A stretch of 64,000 nt of DNA from contig NC_087068.1 of NCBI RefSeq assembly GCF_963678635.1, positions 43,703,080 to 43,767,079 on the forward strand, read 5' to 3'. Below, in pieces: positions 51,742-63,732 of the stretch. The position numbers and the translations under genes are program-made. Source of the stretch: Symsagittifera roscoffensis (Eukaryota > Xenacoelomorpha > Acoela > Convolutidae). The notes beneath the pieces were generated by a model. The model was not told the origin of the DNA, searched no databases, and saw nothing but the letters and a program-made list of their open reading frames with translations. Positions within the stretch are counted from its first letter, which is position 1. The number at the start of each line of letters is the position of its first letter.

Positions 51742-53039
51742 GTAATCTATCTTTTCTTTCTAGCTTTCTTTTTTTTCTTCACTCTCTGTAGTTTCAAGAC
51801 TTTTTGGGTGCGATTTTTCTCGTACAGAAGATTTTTCTCGTAACAAGTTAACATCCCCCCTCCCCTCAATTGGATCAAGCTAAAATCCTCCGCACCAGCG
51901 TTCAATTTAAATTTAATTTGCCAAGCGCTCCGTGCAAAATGCTTTATTCTGATTGGCTGAAGATTCGAACTCAGAACCAAGTTTACATCATCCCTCCTAA
52001 ACGGCTTTGAGGAGGAGGATGTTAACTGGGTCCACATCACTGAGTTCTGATTGACTGACTACCTTCAATTTTGTTCTTTTTAATAATTCGGTCTTACTTT
52101 CTTAAATTTCCCCTCTTTTCTGTTTAATTAAGCCGTTAATCGGCAAATTTTCATGTAGCGAAATATAGGAGAATAATGGGTTTTAGAATCATCCAAAATG
52201 AAGAACAACATTGGGTTTTGAGTAATGTTGATCTTTACGCACTCGGTTCAACTGTAAACTATCATTTTCTTAATCTTTCAGCACTGTTTCAACTAACCGA
52301 TTGATACTACTACTAACAAAGACTGCATGGATTGATTTGACCTTAAATTGGCTAACCCAGACAGCTAAAGTGCACACGATTAACCTACTTGACTGCAGTC
52401 TTTTGCATGCAATCTTTGTGAATGTCCTCGTTCGTATTTGTCTGTGGTTTACGATCGGATTAGTGCATCAGGGAATGCTAGTGATTAGTGCTAGGAATCA
52501 ATATGTGCTGTGTTGGTGGCCGCTGCTGTCATGTGACTAGATTAAATAACTAAAAACTAATTTATTTTAATGATGTTGAAGGTGTGTTTAAGTTATTTAC
52601 GGCTCGAAAATAGTTTTTATTTGAAAAACTAAAAAGATGTAAATATATATTATATGTACATTAAATTGTTAGCATGCTTGTTAATATCTTTAAGTTTGTA
52701 TAGTTGCAATTCGCAGGTATAATATCAATAAGAATAGAATTGATTAAAAGAGTTGAAGTTTCATTTTTCAATTGAAGCATTAAGAGTAATCATCAGTACA
52801 GCTCATTAAAAGCAGGTAGCATTAAAAGCTTTAAAAGAGAAAGCTGCACTCTAATTATGAATTTTTTAAGCGCTCCGAAAGTTATACTGCGCAGATCTGA
52901 CATGATGATTAAAAGCAACTTAAATTTAATAAATCTAAGCTTAATCAAAATTAGTTTCATTAGGTTGACCTATGAAATGAAAAAATTATTTAGTAGAAGT
53001 TGAAAAACCTGATTAATTATTAATCTATTTTTTTCAGAT
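51742..53039. other. No gene recognised
   Basis: AT-rich sequence. Frames at 51747-52040 (minus) and 52301-52540 (plus) have no recognisable motif. An imperfect inverted pair, TTAACATCCCCCCTCCCCTC near 51848 and GAGGAGGAGGATGTTAAC near 52010, brackets 51848-52027 and may mark an old element. Confidence 0.4.
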
Positions 53040-53230
53040 GTGCCCCCCCTTTGAAATATTTTCAGAAATGCATTTTTGGCTGACGGACCCTAAAATGTGG
53101 CCAAAACAGGGACTTTTTAGTGCTTTGGGAGAGCTCGGAAAACCAGTTTTGTCGACCTAAAAAAAAGGTAGTCAAAATTTCAAAAAGTTTGAAAATCCGT
53201 TTAGTTAGTTTGTATTTGAAGTGCAGCTTT
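53040..53230 (-). mobile_element. Diverged relative of the hAT-type MITE
   Basis: Read on the minus strand it matches the interior of the 13329 MITE: GAGCTC within the CCGAGCTCTC landmark, GTCGAC, and a C/G-run near the end (TGCCCCCCCTTT at 53040). Its termini are not preserved. Confidence 0.5.
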
Positions 53231-53439
53231 GCATCTGTAACTTCACTCTTAATTCATTTCTTATTGTTACCATGGAAAAAGTGAAAAAAAATATCAAAAA
53301 AAGAAGGTATGTTTTTTTGCAATTAATACTGTGATCGGAACCTACTGCTTCAATAATGGGCTTCTTGTTTCAATTTCAGAAGCGTTTTATTCAATATTCA
53401 AAGCATTCGAAAATAGGGGAATTGAATTAGTGGTAAGTT

Positions 53440-53885
53440 ATTAAGAGGAATGAAATCTTATTTAGGTCTTGGTGATTTTTTTTTCAGGAGAAAGTTAAAA
53501 TTTGTTCACGCTCAATTCTGATTTTTCGCAGTTTGACTTGTGATTTTCTAAAGTTCAATGCATTTCTCTAAAAGGAAAGCAAACTCCACTATCGAGCAGG
53601 AAAAATGTTAAGATCACGAAAAACGTGATCGACTTCTGAATTTTGAAAATGGAAATTAATTATCAGATTTCCCAGCGAAATAAAAGTTTTAGCTATTGAT
53701 CCAGTTTTCTCTAATTTTAACAAAAAGTGTCTGTCATAAATTCTTCTACATATTCAAAGTGTTTTAAAGCCATATTCTTCGAATTCAAAAGATTTTCGAA
53801 ACAAGAAGTCAGTTTTTTTTTGTTTCCTTGTGTTTATTACTATTTTGTAACTGTCAGTTGGCTATGTTAAGAAATGAGTAATTGG
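53440..53885 (+). repeat. P repeat, copy 9
   Basis: Nearly complete, with GTTAAAATTTGTTCACGCTC, CTATCGAGCAGGAAAAATG, AAAACGTGATCGACTTCTG, CAGATTTCCCAGCGAAATAA and AACTGTCAGTTGGCTATG. Confidence 0.8.
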
Positions 53886-54339
53886 TTAATTTCCTAAAAA
53901 CCTAAACTTCTCATAACTCTCAATTAAAAAGTTTAAGCAGTAGTCTTGCCTCAGATCAGTTTGGATAAATTCAATTAGATTTGTTCAAAATACCTGGGTT
54001 TCCTATAAGATAATCACAAAGTTCAATTGCAGATCTAGCCCCTGAGTTTGAAACGTAATTGATAATTTTACCCTTTGATAAATAAAAGAAGTACTCAAAT
54101 ACAAAATCAAACATCGAAACCAGTTTTTACAGATCTTTTAGGGCTGAAAAAATACATCCGGTATAAACAAATGATTTAGCTCATGTTGAGTAACATAACA
54201 CGTATAGATCTATGTAGTGGTAGGGTCTCAAGCTCGGACTTGAGATTCCAGAAATTAAAAAGAAAAAAAACCAGCAAAGAAAAAAAAACTTAATTTTTAA
54301 AAGCATTTGAAAATAAAGGAATTGAATAAGTGGTAACTT
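53886..54339. other. No gene recognised
   Basis: AT-rich sequence between two P copies. A diverged duplicate of about 53940-54260 appears at about 55700-56160 (TAGTCTTG, AAGATTCCAG and TACATCCGG landmarks), pointing to an unnamed repeat. Confidence 0.4.
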
Positions 54340-54640
54340 ATTAAGAGTAATGAAGCTAGTGAGTAGTCTTATAAAGATTTTGGTGATTTTGTTGGTTTTT
54401 TTTCCGAGAAAAAGTGTTGAATTTCATTCACGCTCAATTTTGATTTTTCGCTTTTAGCAAGCTCCACTATCGAACAACAGAAGTGTAAAAATCATGAAAA
54501 ACGTGATCGACTTGCTAATTTTGAAAATGGAAATTGATCATCAGATTTGCCAGCGAAATAAAAGTTTCAGCTATTTATCCAGTTTTCTCTAATATTAAAA
54601 AAAATTGTCCATCATAAATTGTTCTACATAAGTTCAGCTT
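54340..54640 (+). repeat. P repeat, copy 10, truncated
   Basis: Starts TTAAGAGTAATGAAGCTAGT. It shares TATCGAACAACAGAAGTG and CCAGCGAAATAAAAGTTTC, and ends at TCATAAATTGTTCTACAT, where an S-end relic (CAGCTTTGCCTCTG) begins. Confidence 0.75.
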
Positions 54641-54650
54641 TGCCTCTGGG

Positions 54651-55263
54651 TTACACTTGCGATCAGCTTAGTGTATTATTACGAACCTTCTTTTTTCTAA
54701 CCTAATTGGCAAATAAAAGTGTTCATTAAAAGTGTTCACTTATTTGGAATTTTCATTGTCTTAATGGAGTTTGCATAGCATCTGTTCTCGGCTTTGTAGT
54801 ACTTAGAACAGAGTTGAAAGATATTCGAGGGAAAAAGAGGCCATATTCAACTATGTTCTAACTGTTGAAAAGTATGTTTTTGCTCTTTCTGAGGGAAAGA
54901 TGCTAGAAAATTGTGAAAGAGCCCGGAAAAGTGCGCGAACTATGCAAATGATTTCTTTTTTCTTTCATGCGTTCTAATATTCATTTTTCATTCATGCCTG
55001 GTCGTGAAAGCCTATGTGTGAAAGGGCAAAAACATACTCGTCTATTTGTGGCTAGTGTTTGTCATGAATCAAGCGTCCGTGCCTGAGTGGTTAGTGCGTG
55101 AGACTTTCTTATCTATAATCTATTGGTCGCAGTAGGTCGTAGGTTGGAATGCGAGAATCAGCCAATTTTTTACTGATTCGAGGCTTGTTTACTTTTTCCT
55201 TTTACAGAGCTCCTTTTGTCGTGTTCTAGCTAGGGTTTGCGAAGCGCAGCTTCGCCTCTGTGT
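54651..55263 (+). mobile_element. S repeat 6
   Basis: Perfect 5' start TTACACTTGCGATCAGCTTA and perfect 3' hairpin GCGAAGCGCAGCTTCGC with CTCTGTGT. The tRNA-like part at 55077-55168 is CGTGCCTGAGTGGTTAGTG with an expanded middle. About 240 bp of extra sequence at about 54795-55035 lies between the 5' part and the TTTGTGGCTAGTG landmark. Confidence 0.75.
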
Positions 55264-57963
55264 TTAATTAATTGTCTTCCTAAAGCCACCGTGGAGTTAA
55301 TTTGTATTTTAAGAGTTAATGTCTTATTTTCCGGTCATTTTTTCGAATTTCGGATTAAAAAATTGTCCAGTTAATGGTCAGTCAAATACTTTTACAAGTT
55401 ACTATTTCCAAACGAAAATTAAATTGATAATTTTAGTTCACTTTCTGTATAACTCGATTTTGGTTGCATTTTGGAGCTCTTGCACTTTGCTTTTTTTGTG
55501 TATTCTTCTGTGTTTTGAATCACAATCTATTTGTAACGCTACCGTAGAAAACGACCAAAAATAAAGTTTTTTGCTATTAAAAGTGTAGTCGAAGCCGACT
55601 ATTCCAATAATCAGCTATTTATTTTTGATGTTTCATTTTAAGAATAATTTAACTCCTAATTGAAAGCTTTTGAAAATATTGCATTGGCATCGTGATAATT
55701 TATGAGAAACTGGTGCTACTTATTTTCTGGAAAACACCATCTTTAAAAGTTTTTGGGAGATGGGAAGTTTTTATTTGCTATTGCTAATATATTTCACCAA
55801 GCTCATTAATGTGTATTGCAGGACTCAATCAGTAGTCTTGTCAAAAGTCAAATTGAATAAAATTAATTAGATGGTTCTCAAACAAACATGTTTCCCAAAT
55901 TTTTATTACATAACGTGATAGCAGCTGTAGCACATGATATTGAATAATTTCTGAATTTCTTGCTCTATGATAATAAGAATCATTACTATTTTACGGAGAA
56001 ATTAGAAAAGGGTTTTTAAAGCTGTCCTTTGGTCGAAAAAGCAACATCCGGCATAAAAAAAATAAAGTTACGCGTGTAAGCTACGATTTGGGTAGAGAGA
56101 TGTAGGTCTCATGCCTGAACAAGATTCCAGGGTGTTCGATGATTGCCGGAATCGTTTCCAGTACTATTAGTTTGAGGTAAGTTCTTATTTTCACCGGTTT
56201 AAAATGGAGCAGATACCAAAGATATTGAAGCGCAAATTAAAAAAAAACAAACACTGATTTTCCCATTAGTGTGTTATAATTATAATACAAATGGTTCTGG
56301 TTAAATTCTCGTTCTGGTTAAATAAAGCAATAAGACATTAAGATGGCTAGATTTACACATTTAATAATTTTGCAGTAATCTGATTGCTTGCATGATTGTC
56401 ATCATTGAGGTGCGCAAACTTCAAATGTGAGCACTAAACTAACTGCCTGATTTCTTTTTGTTTCTAATGAGATGTCTTGAAGCCCGCGTAAAGTTAATTT
56501 TTTGCGTAAACATCTTTCGTCTTTTTTGGCGGGCATCGCTTCTCGGATTTCACGTTGTGAAATCATTTGTATGTTTGTTTCATTTTAGAATAGGCAAGTA
56601 AATCATTAATGTGATTAATAGAGATCTTTCATTCAATGTTTTTTTTTGGTATTTTTCTTCGTATTAAAATTTGTCTCATAAAAATTATTCAATCTCCTCT
56701 GTGCCCATTTTAAGTTAAGATTTTCTAAGCAATATTTTTTGGTTGTCTAAATGATCTATTTAAAGAAGAAACTTCATTTAAAAAATTCAATTTTCGGGCG
56801 AATAGTTTGTTCTGAATGAAATTCACGGCTTCTCCTTCCTAATCGAATAATAGTTGGCTTTGTATGTAACCTTTTGTTAATTATCGCCAAGCCTGACGCT
56901 GAGTACTTCTGATTACTCAAGTGTCATTAACAAAGGAGAAATTTTATTGAACAGCACTAATGCAATAAAAACTTCCCGTTTTTTGTATGAAGCGGGTGAA
57001 AAGAAATTAGTACTTCACATCAACAGCTTTTTAGGATGCTTAACAACCCTAAAAAGAAAACAAGTAAATCGAAATCGTATTTGTCTAGCTCACGTGAACG
57101 GTCAATCAGGTAGGATCAATTTCATTTATAAATTGATTACAGTGATATACTTCGCATATAGCAAAAGAGTAAAAAGACCAACTTGCATGCCTCAATTTAA
57201 TTCGGAGCAATTTCTAAGACGAATTTATCCAGCGCTTACGCGTTGATAGCATGAAATATATCGGGCGTTAGTTGTCCCCAATTGGCCAAACTGGCTATCT
57301 TTAAACGACCATAATTGTACAAAAAATGATCACAAGTGAAGTGAAATATATGTTTTCAAGTTTGGGCCGAACACAACAATACCTTTTAAATGATAAAAAC
57401 AATCGATCAAAATTGCTATATAAAAATTCGAAAATTTTCTGGAGTAAAAACCATCCCGAGCACAAATAATCTTTCACTTTCGTCGAAAGTTGAACAGAAA
57501 AAACAAGGCTGCTTGTATATAAGAAGAAACTTTGTATGTTTTGATTAAATTTTTAGGCAAACTAAAAACTTTTTGGAAGAAAGTTTTCAAACGAAATTTG
57601 TATTCATCATCCCCTGCTATGTTAAAAAACTAAGGGATGTTTTATGCGTCTATTGTTCTAACAACATCTCCGAGTTTTGACGAAGTGTATTTGTAAGACC
57701 TTTTTTTTCCAAACATAGTCGCAAATATTGAAGCGACTTTCGGGACACATTTGAAGTATTTGGTTGCATGTACTTGGACATTCGATAAGTGATGACTAAA
57801 CTCAGTTGATGCATTTTTGATTCATCACATGAACCGAATAAGTTGTTTGTTTCAAAAAAGTGTGCAATAATAAAGATTCCATTTCAGAAATGTTCCTACT
57901 TAATATATCGGGCCTTTTGAAATCCATAATTTTTCATAATTTGGCTTCATGCTTTTAAATTTT
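55264..57963. other. No gene recognised
   Basis: AT-rich stretch. Frames at 55319-55564 and 56947-57246 (99 codons) are the longest; neither has a recognisable domain or splice partners. No ODF2-like coiled coil is present. Confidence 0.4.
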
Positions 57964-58300
57964 TTACACGCAAAATTAGTGCGGACGCCTTTAGCTTAGT
58001 ATATTCCTATTTAGTACCTAGAAAATTGTCTATTTATATCTGGTGCCACTTTTGCTCATAGCATTGGCAATTTCTTAGCATGTGTAGCTGCTTTATTTGT
58101 CGCTAGTCTTAGGAAATTGTCAAAGGATCGTAGCGCAAATGCGTGGACAGGGGACTCGAAATATTCTGGTCGTAGGATCTAAACCACCACAGAAAAATAT
58201 TATTTTTCAAGGCTTATTTTTACTTTTTTTTATAGAGCTGCTGCTTTTTTGACGTTTTCTCGCTAGTGTTTGCGAAGCGCATCTTCCCCTCCCTGTGTAA
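57964..58300 (+). mobile_element. S repeat 7, diverged
   Basis: 5' start TTTTTACACGCAAAATTAGTG, TTTATTTGTCGCTAGTC landmark, a decayed tRNA-like head near 58127-58195, and the end GCGAAGCGCATCTTCCC with CCTGTGTAA. Confidence 0.65.
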
Positions 58301-58872
58301 TAAGCGCGCATGACTTGCCTAAACTCAATTTAGATCAATTCAACCCGCCGCTTACCCGTGTTAAGCGAACGCAACTTATTTCGCGTTATTTTTTCGAAAT
58401 TGGTCAAAATAGTCGAATTTTGACTGAATAAAAAAATCATCTCAATCATAAGTATTCCTCATTTTCTTCAAAAATTGGAACTACAAGAATAACCGTTTCA
58501 TGTGTGTGGCAAAGAAAGAGTTACTTTTTCCAATCAAAGTTCCGCAAACTTGTAATAAAAAAAGAGAATTGGAAGTTTTCAAATTTTGATTGATTTGCAT
58601 TTTAAGAGGCTTCAATGAGAATCAGACTCGACGACCTCAAATGACCTGATTTTTGCGTTGAAAGAAATTACCACCCTTGAAGCGAGAGTTACCTTGCAGT
58701 TTGTGTTCGGAACAATCATAATACTAACTAATTAGCAAAATAGATATGGTTTTTACACAAAAGGCAGCATTTAGACATCAAAAAATGAAGTTTGACGTAG
58801 CGCAACCTTTCTTTTGGATCTTTTCGTTTGTATATAAGTCTTCTTTTTCCACTTTGTTTGATTTCGTGGCAG
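58301..58872. other. No gene recognised
   Basis: Downstream flank of the minus-strand membrane protein gene, presumably including its 3' UTR. No clear poly(A) signal can be singled out. Confidence 0.4.
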
Positions 58873-59348
58873 CTAAAATCGATAGCAAGTGAAAGTTAAG
58901 AACATAATTATAAATGAACAGTAGTTAACTAGCTCCAATGTTTCGATATCGGTAGTCATAAGAAGGGAAGATCTTTTTACCAGATGGGTTAAACAGAGGC
59001 CTGCACCTAAGGAGCACTCTCTCAGCAAAGGTGTGAAATCCTTAATAATGTTCACTGTTTGGGGATCTGAAGACACGTGAACTCTATTCTTGATCACGTC
59101 TAAACGCGTGAAGTAAGCGGAAATGATGGAGATTATGAAAATTACGAATGATGCCCCAAAAAATGCCATTGATTTCCACACAAGTACGTTGTTCATCGGT
59201 AGCATTTGTCCGAATTCGCATTTCAAGGCGTTCTCAGGGTAGATTTGGTTAAAAGCGAAACTGATGGTCATTTCGACCGAACTGATGAACAGGAAGAAGC
59301 CCAGGATCTTATCGTGACGAACGTTCAGAATGAGCTGTTTTCCATTGA
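58873..59348 (-). CDS. Multi-pass membrane protein, last coding exon
   Basis: Minus-strand exon starting at acceptor TTTTAG (59349-59350), with its first two bases completing a Val codon, and ending at TAG 58873. About 157 residues with hydrophobic spans ILGFFLFISSVEMTISFAF, MAFFGASFVIFIISIISAYF, a weaker one near LGAGLCLTHLVKRSSLLMT and LVNYCSFIIMFLTFTCY. Charged loops lie between them (FTRLDVIKNRVHV). I do not recognise the family; the layout could suit a divergent 7TM receptor or a transporter-like protein. The frame is open and the splice join is exact, so I believe it is a real gene. Confidence 0.65.
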
Positions 59349-60545
59349 CTAAAACAACAATGACATTAAACTAGGTGAACATGTTTTAATCTTTTCCTAA
59401 GTCTGAAGAAAAGAGCAGTATTTCAAAATAGGCACAATCGGGATTTTGGCAAACTGCGAGCAGTCTTGTTCCTATAGAGTATAGGATGAAAGTTGGGTTA
59501 TCCAAGCAACAGAAGATAAGTGATTACGGCAAATGGCGCTCTGCCGGTTAGTTTCTTGTTTTTGCAAAGTGTAACTTGCATCCGTATTTAGTTTTGAAAT
59601 CATGCCTCGCGCGCTATTTTTTTTACGTGGGCATATGGTGTGCAAAGTTGTTGTTCCGACCATTTGAAAAATGGGGATGAACTTTGTTTTCTGGTGTTTA
59701 ACAGTTTATTTGCATTTTCGTTTGTTTTTCAACGCAAAATCAGATACCACAAATAATCATCGGAATCTGTCGAGTGATATACCAAATTGAAGCCCTTTCA
59801 GTCGTGATTCGAACGACAAAACGTTTCTCAAAATTTTTTTCCAGTATCGAGAAAAACGGGTTTAAATTTTTGATATTTTGTTCAATTTCGAGCAAACAAA
59901 GCGGTCAAGCAGGCTCACAAGAGTTTGTTTATGCTTAATTTCTTTACGCAAGTAAAATCAGTGTTTGGAGTGTTCAGCGCAATTTTAGGAATAAAAAATT
60001 TCAAAAGTTTTTTAAAAAGTTTTTGTTTGTTTTTCTAGTCATTTTCGACAAAAAGTGTTGTCAAGTTTGCCTATAATACTATGGTTGTCAAATATGCCTA
60101 ATTTCTAGTTTTAAATCAGAGCCTTTTATTACACCAAGCAGGAAAAAAAGAAAAAACTACACTAATTTGAAAAAAAAATTCCTTTTTTGTATTATTTTAA
60201 AGACTATGGTCGGAACATTCGGTGCTAATTGCACAGTAACCCGCTGTCCTTGGTTTTCTTTTGTAAATTGTTTCATTGTTTTTTTTCCGATAAAATAATG
60301 CTTTTTGGAACAAATATTTGTGCTGATTTCTGAAGAAAGTAGAACTGTTATAGGTTCCTAAAAAGTCCCTTAAGAAAAGATTTTGGGCCTTGAAATTAAA
60401 ACTTGGTACGCATTTGTTTACTTGTGTTTTTGAAGATTTCACAAAAAGTGCGGGACATCTTTCAGTTTTGCTTTTTCCTGTGATCCAACTATCATACTTG
60501 TACCCTGGAAAATTATTTAAAAATAAGTCAAACATTTGAGCTCAC
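59349..60545 (-). other. Intron of the membrane protein gene
   Basis: GT-AG intron on the minus strand (donor G|GTGAGC, acceptor TTTTAG). It contains repeat R copy 2 and a 112-codon minus-strand frame that is only intron. Confidence 0.65.
59640..60260 (+). repeat. Dispersed repeat R, copy 2
   Basis: Diverged copy of 44140-44640. It starts near TTGTTCCGACC, has CCCTTTCAGTCGTGATTCGA and CAATTTCGAGCAAACAAAG, and ends near ATGGTCGGAACATTCGGTGC. The ends echo GTTCCGAC / GTCGGAAC of the 62574 element, so the two may be related. Confidence 0.6.
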
Positions 60546-60868
60546 CCGCTACTTCAAGCCAGTTGATTGCTATCTGAAGGTAACAAGCGCCCACTGTAGA
60601 AGCGACGAAAATAAGCACACTGGGGTAACAGTTCGCACTAAGTATTTGTGTGTTCGAATCGCTGTCGCCAAAATCAAAAGCGATCCGCCAGAAAGCAAGA
60701 GAACCGTAGCAGTTTATGACCAGCAACGGCACGTAGTAAATATCGAAGTCTTTTCCCGTTCCCGTAACTTTCGTCTTCCAGATTTGAATCAGTAGAAAAA
60801 CCGAGCGAATAGTTGAAACAGTGGCGCTTGCAGCCGTTGCGACACGTATCCAAATTACCATTTCGTCA
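60546..60868 (-). CDS. Multi-pass membrane protein, upstream exon
   Basis: Minus-strand exon from acceptor AATACAG to donor G|GTGAGC, about 107 codons plus one base. Hydrophobic spans: VATAASATVSTIRSVFLLIQ (weak), YYVPLLVINCYGSLAFWRIA and PSVLIFVASTVGACYLQIAI. With the next exon this gives six or seven membrane spans in about 265 residues. An in-frame ATG at 60861 lies only two codons after the acceptor, so the coding region probably begins in an earlier exon that I cannot place. Confidence 0.65.
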
Positions 60869-62573
60869 CTGTATTTAAGTCATTTATTTCTATGTTCACT
60901 TATTACCAATGGAAGGAAGAAGCAATTATTTTAAGGAAGCTAGAAAGTAGTGTCGTTTACTTTATCCAATATGAGGAACTCTGAAACAGTAAAATCGAAG
61001 CTATTTTTATGTTAATGTGGCTTCTTGTTCGTATTATTCTTTAAAGACTTATCTCACAGGCTATTTTTTTGCTTAAAATCAGATAAAACTGAACTTAGTA
61101 TGAATTCTTGCCATTTTTAGCCTTTGTTTTCAGTTTTTGCCTAATGATGTAGCTGTTTGTTTTGATCAGAAATTAGTTTAAACTTAACTGGCTTCTGATT
61201 AGGTCAACATGGGTGAATACAGTGACTGCGCTTTTTCCATAATTATGAAGTATTGGGATTTTAATTCTGGCCGAAATTTGTACTAAAAATGAGCGATAAG
61301 ATGAAAACTTTAAAATGAATTTGGGGTAAAATTATCAGTCAATTAAGACACCACTGATAAATGAAAAAGGTTGAACCTGGTCTAATCTTTAAAAGCTCAA
61401 AAGATGAAACTACTGAAAAAACTCAAACTGCCAATAAACGTTGATTAAAAACCCGATTGGAAAAAACTCAAACTGCCCAATACACTTTGGAGAATTTTGA
61501 AGTACGTCAATCAGAATGGCAAGCGGAAACTGTAGTGAAAATTTTTGCTTAAATTTTTGTAAAATGGGTATAAGTTACGCCTGAATTGGGTATAAATTCA
61601 TTTTTTACGCAAGTTTCCGATAGGCTATGACATTATCGCCATAAAAAGTCAAATTTAATCCGAAAATGATTTGGTCAAACTGATAAGTAATTTGAACATT
61701 TGAATTAAAAAATGATTGCAAATTTGCGATTAGTTTTGAGTTGAGGAAACAAAAGCTGGAAGTTATCTTGAAACTTCCTGCTGCATAGATCAAAGATATA
61801 TATTTCTGTTTCAACGTTCAGGTTTTTACAGAAAAAACGAGTTTTCCAGCGCAGTGCTCTACAATCAGTCCATTTTTTTCATGCAAGTGGCACATTGTAG
61901 TGCAAAGTTTTGCGTCGAATTTATTCGTTAATTAAATAGCATGTTTTAGCTTTAACCGCTGAGAACTCAGCATCTAAAAAAGTTCAAGCTAACAGGCCAT
62001 GGCTTAGTGTTTATTGCATGTATCCGGAAGTCCGAATTCAAATCCTGTTGCCTTCTAGGTGTGATTGTTCTAATTTTCGAAGCGAGTGATGGAACATATG
62101 TGCTTTAGCTGGTTTTTTTTTCTCCAGACATACTTTGTTTTGTAACTAGCCAATTTTTACAGAGTTTTGTATATCATCTGAGTGTTTTTAAGGTCTTGAG
62201 CTCATAATTTAAAACAAATTTCACCTGCGACCATTATTTGCAAATAAGGATGGTATGAACAGTGCCAGAATTCCGCGCGATATAATTCCTCATCATTATG
62301 CGTAAGTGGCAAAAGAATTCGTTCCAAATTGAATTGACAGAAGCAATTTGGCTTTTTTATTGCCTTACCAGGAGCAACATCTATCAGTCTCGCTTAACAT
62401 AGAGTGCGGGTGGTTAAAACTACAAAAACGATTCAATTAAAATTAAGTTTCTTTTTTTTTAACAGAAACTGTGACGCTCAGGGGCAGCTGGATCCTCTTT
62501 TTCTTGGCATTTCTAGTTAAATGATTATTTTTGTTCATATTGCACAACCAGCTCCGAGTGTAATTGCGATTTT
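60869..62573. other. No gene recognised
   Basis: AT-rich. A tRNA-like scrap near 61990-62060 (GGCCATGGCTTAGTG and TCAAATCCTG) is too decayed to call. A diverged element related to the 62574 pair covers about 62090-62560 (TAACTAGCCAATTTTTACAG and GCGCGATATAATTC landmarks). Confidence 0.4.
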
Positions 62574-63113
62574 GTTATTGTTCCGACTTTCGATACGAAA
62601 GTAACGGAATATTTGTGCTCGGGGTGGTTTTTTTTTTCTTCAGACAAATTTCGACTTTTTAACTAGCCATTTTTGACGGAATTTTTTATATCATTCAAAA
62701 GGTATTGTTGTCCTGAGCTTAAATTTGAAAAGATATTTTACCTGTGATCATTTTTCGTGAAGTTATGAGGGTTTAAAGATTGCCATTTTGACCAATTTGG
62801 GACAATTAACGCGCGATATAATTCGCGCTATTAACGCGTAAGCGGAGATTTAATTCGTCTTATAAATCGTTCCAAATTGGTTGAACGAAGCTTATTTGCC
62901 ATAATTGATTTGTTAAAAGGAACGAAATCTATCTTTTTGTACTTTATATGGCGTGTGGGGAGATGATTTTCATAAAAAAACTTCAAATTTTAGAGAAAAA
63001 AAGTTCATTTTATTTTATTTCAATTAATTTTTTTTATATTATTATTGCTGCTCCATAAACCTTAGTAGGCAGTCGGAACATTCAGGGCTTCGCCCTGATA
63101 CGAGCAGTCTTGT
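62574..63113 (+). mobile_element. Element T, copy 1
   Basis: Begins GTTCCGACTTTCGATACGAA, which includes a hairpin ACTTTCG-ATA-CGAAAGT, and TGCTCG soon after. It ends AGTCGGAACATTCAGGGC with a second hairpin CAGGGC-TTC-GCCCTG, then CGAGCAGTCTTGTT. GTTCCGACT/AGTCGGAAC and TGCTCG/CGAGCA are matching inverted subterminal repeats. No coding frame. Possibly a Helentron-type non-autonomous element; the class is uncertain. Confidence 0.65.
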
Positions 63114-63258
63114 TAAGTTTTGTATAGTTTTTGGAATCCTGGCATATTCAATGTGACTTTAATCCTGACTTTCTGAATGTTTTCTATAACTGCAATAATT
63201 TCCTCTTTCGAAACCGTGCATGGCTGATTACAAGAGCCTAGCGCATTATTGCGCTTTG

Positions 63259-63732
63259 TTTATTGTTCCGACTTTCGATACGAAAGTAACGGAATATTTG
63301 TGCTCGGGGTGGGTTTTTTTTTTCTTCAGACAAATTTCGACTTTTTAACTAGCCATTTTTGACGGAATTTTTTTTATATCATTCGAAAGTTATTGTTGTC
63401 CTGAGCTTAAATTTGAAAAGTTATTTCACCTGTGATCATTTTTCGTGAAGTTATGAGGGTTTAAAGATTGCCATTTTGACCAATTTGCGACAATTAACGC
63501 GCGATAGAATTCGCGCTATTAACGCGTAAGCGGAGATTTAATCCGTCCTAGAAATCGTTCCAAATTAGTTGGAAGAAGCTTATTTGCCATAATTGATTTG
63601 TTACCAGGAGCGAAATCTATCCTTTTGTACTTAATATGGCGTATTTTTTTTTTCATTTTTATTACATTTTATTAAACATTAAAAGGCAGTCGGAACATTC
63701 AGGGCTTCGCCCTGATACGAGCAGTCTTGTTG
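63259..63732 (+). mobile_element. Element T, copy 2
   Basis: Same element in the same orientation 685 bp downstream, with both hairpins and both ends kept and about 93% identity by eye. The sequence between the copies (63114-63258) is not shared. Confidence 0.7.

Noticed and set aside
52301-52540. 79-codon hydrophobic frame
   Set aside because: Hydrophobicity comes from T-rich codons; no recognisable family and no flanking signals.
56947-57246. 99-codon frame as a possible small gene or ODF2 exon
   Set aside because: No coiled coil, no signal peptide and no good splice sites; composition like surrounding intergenic DNA.
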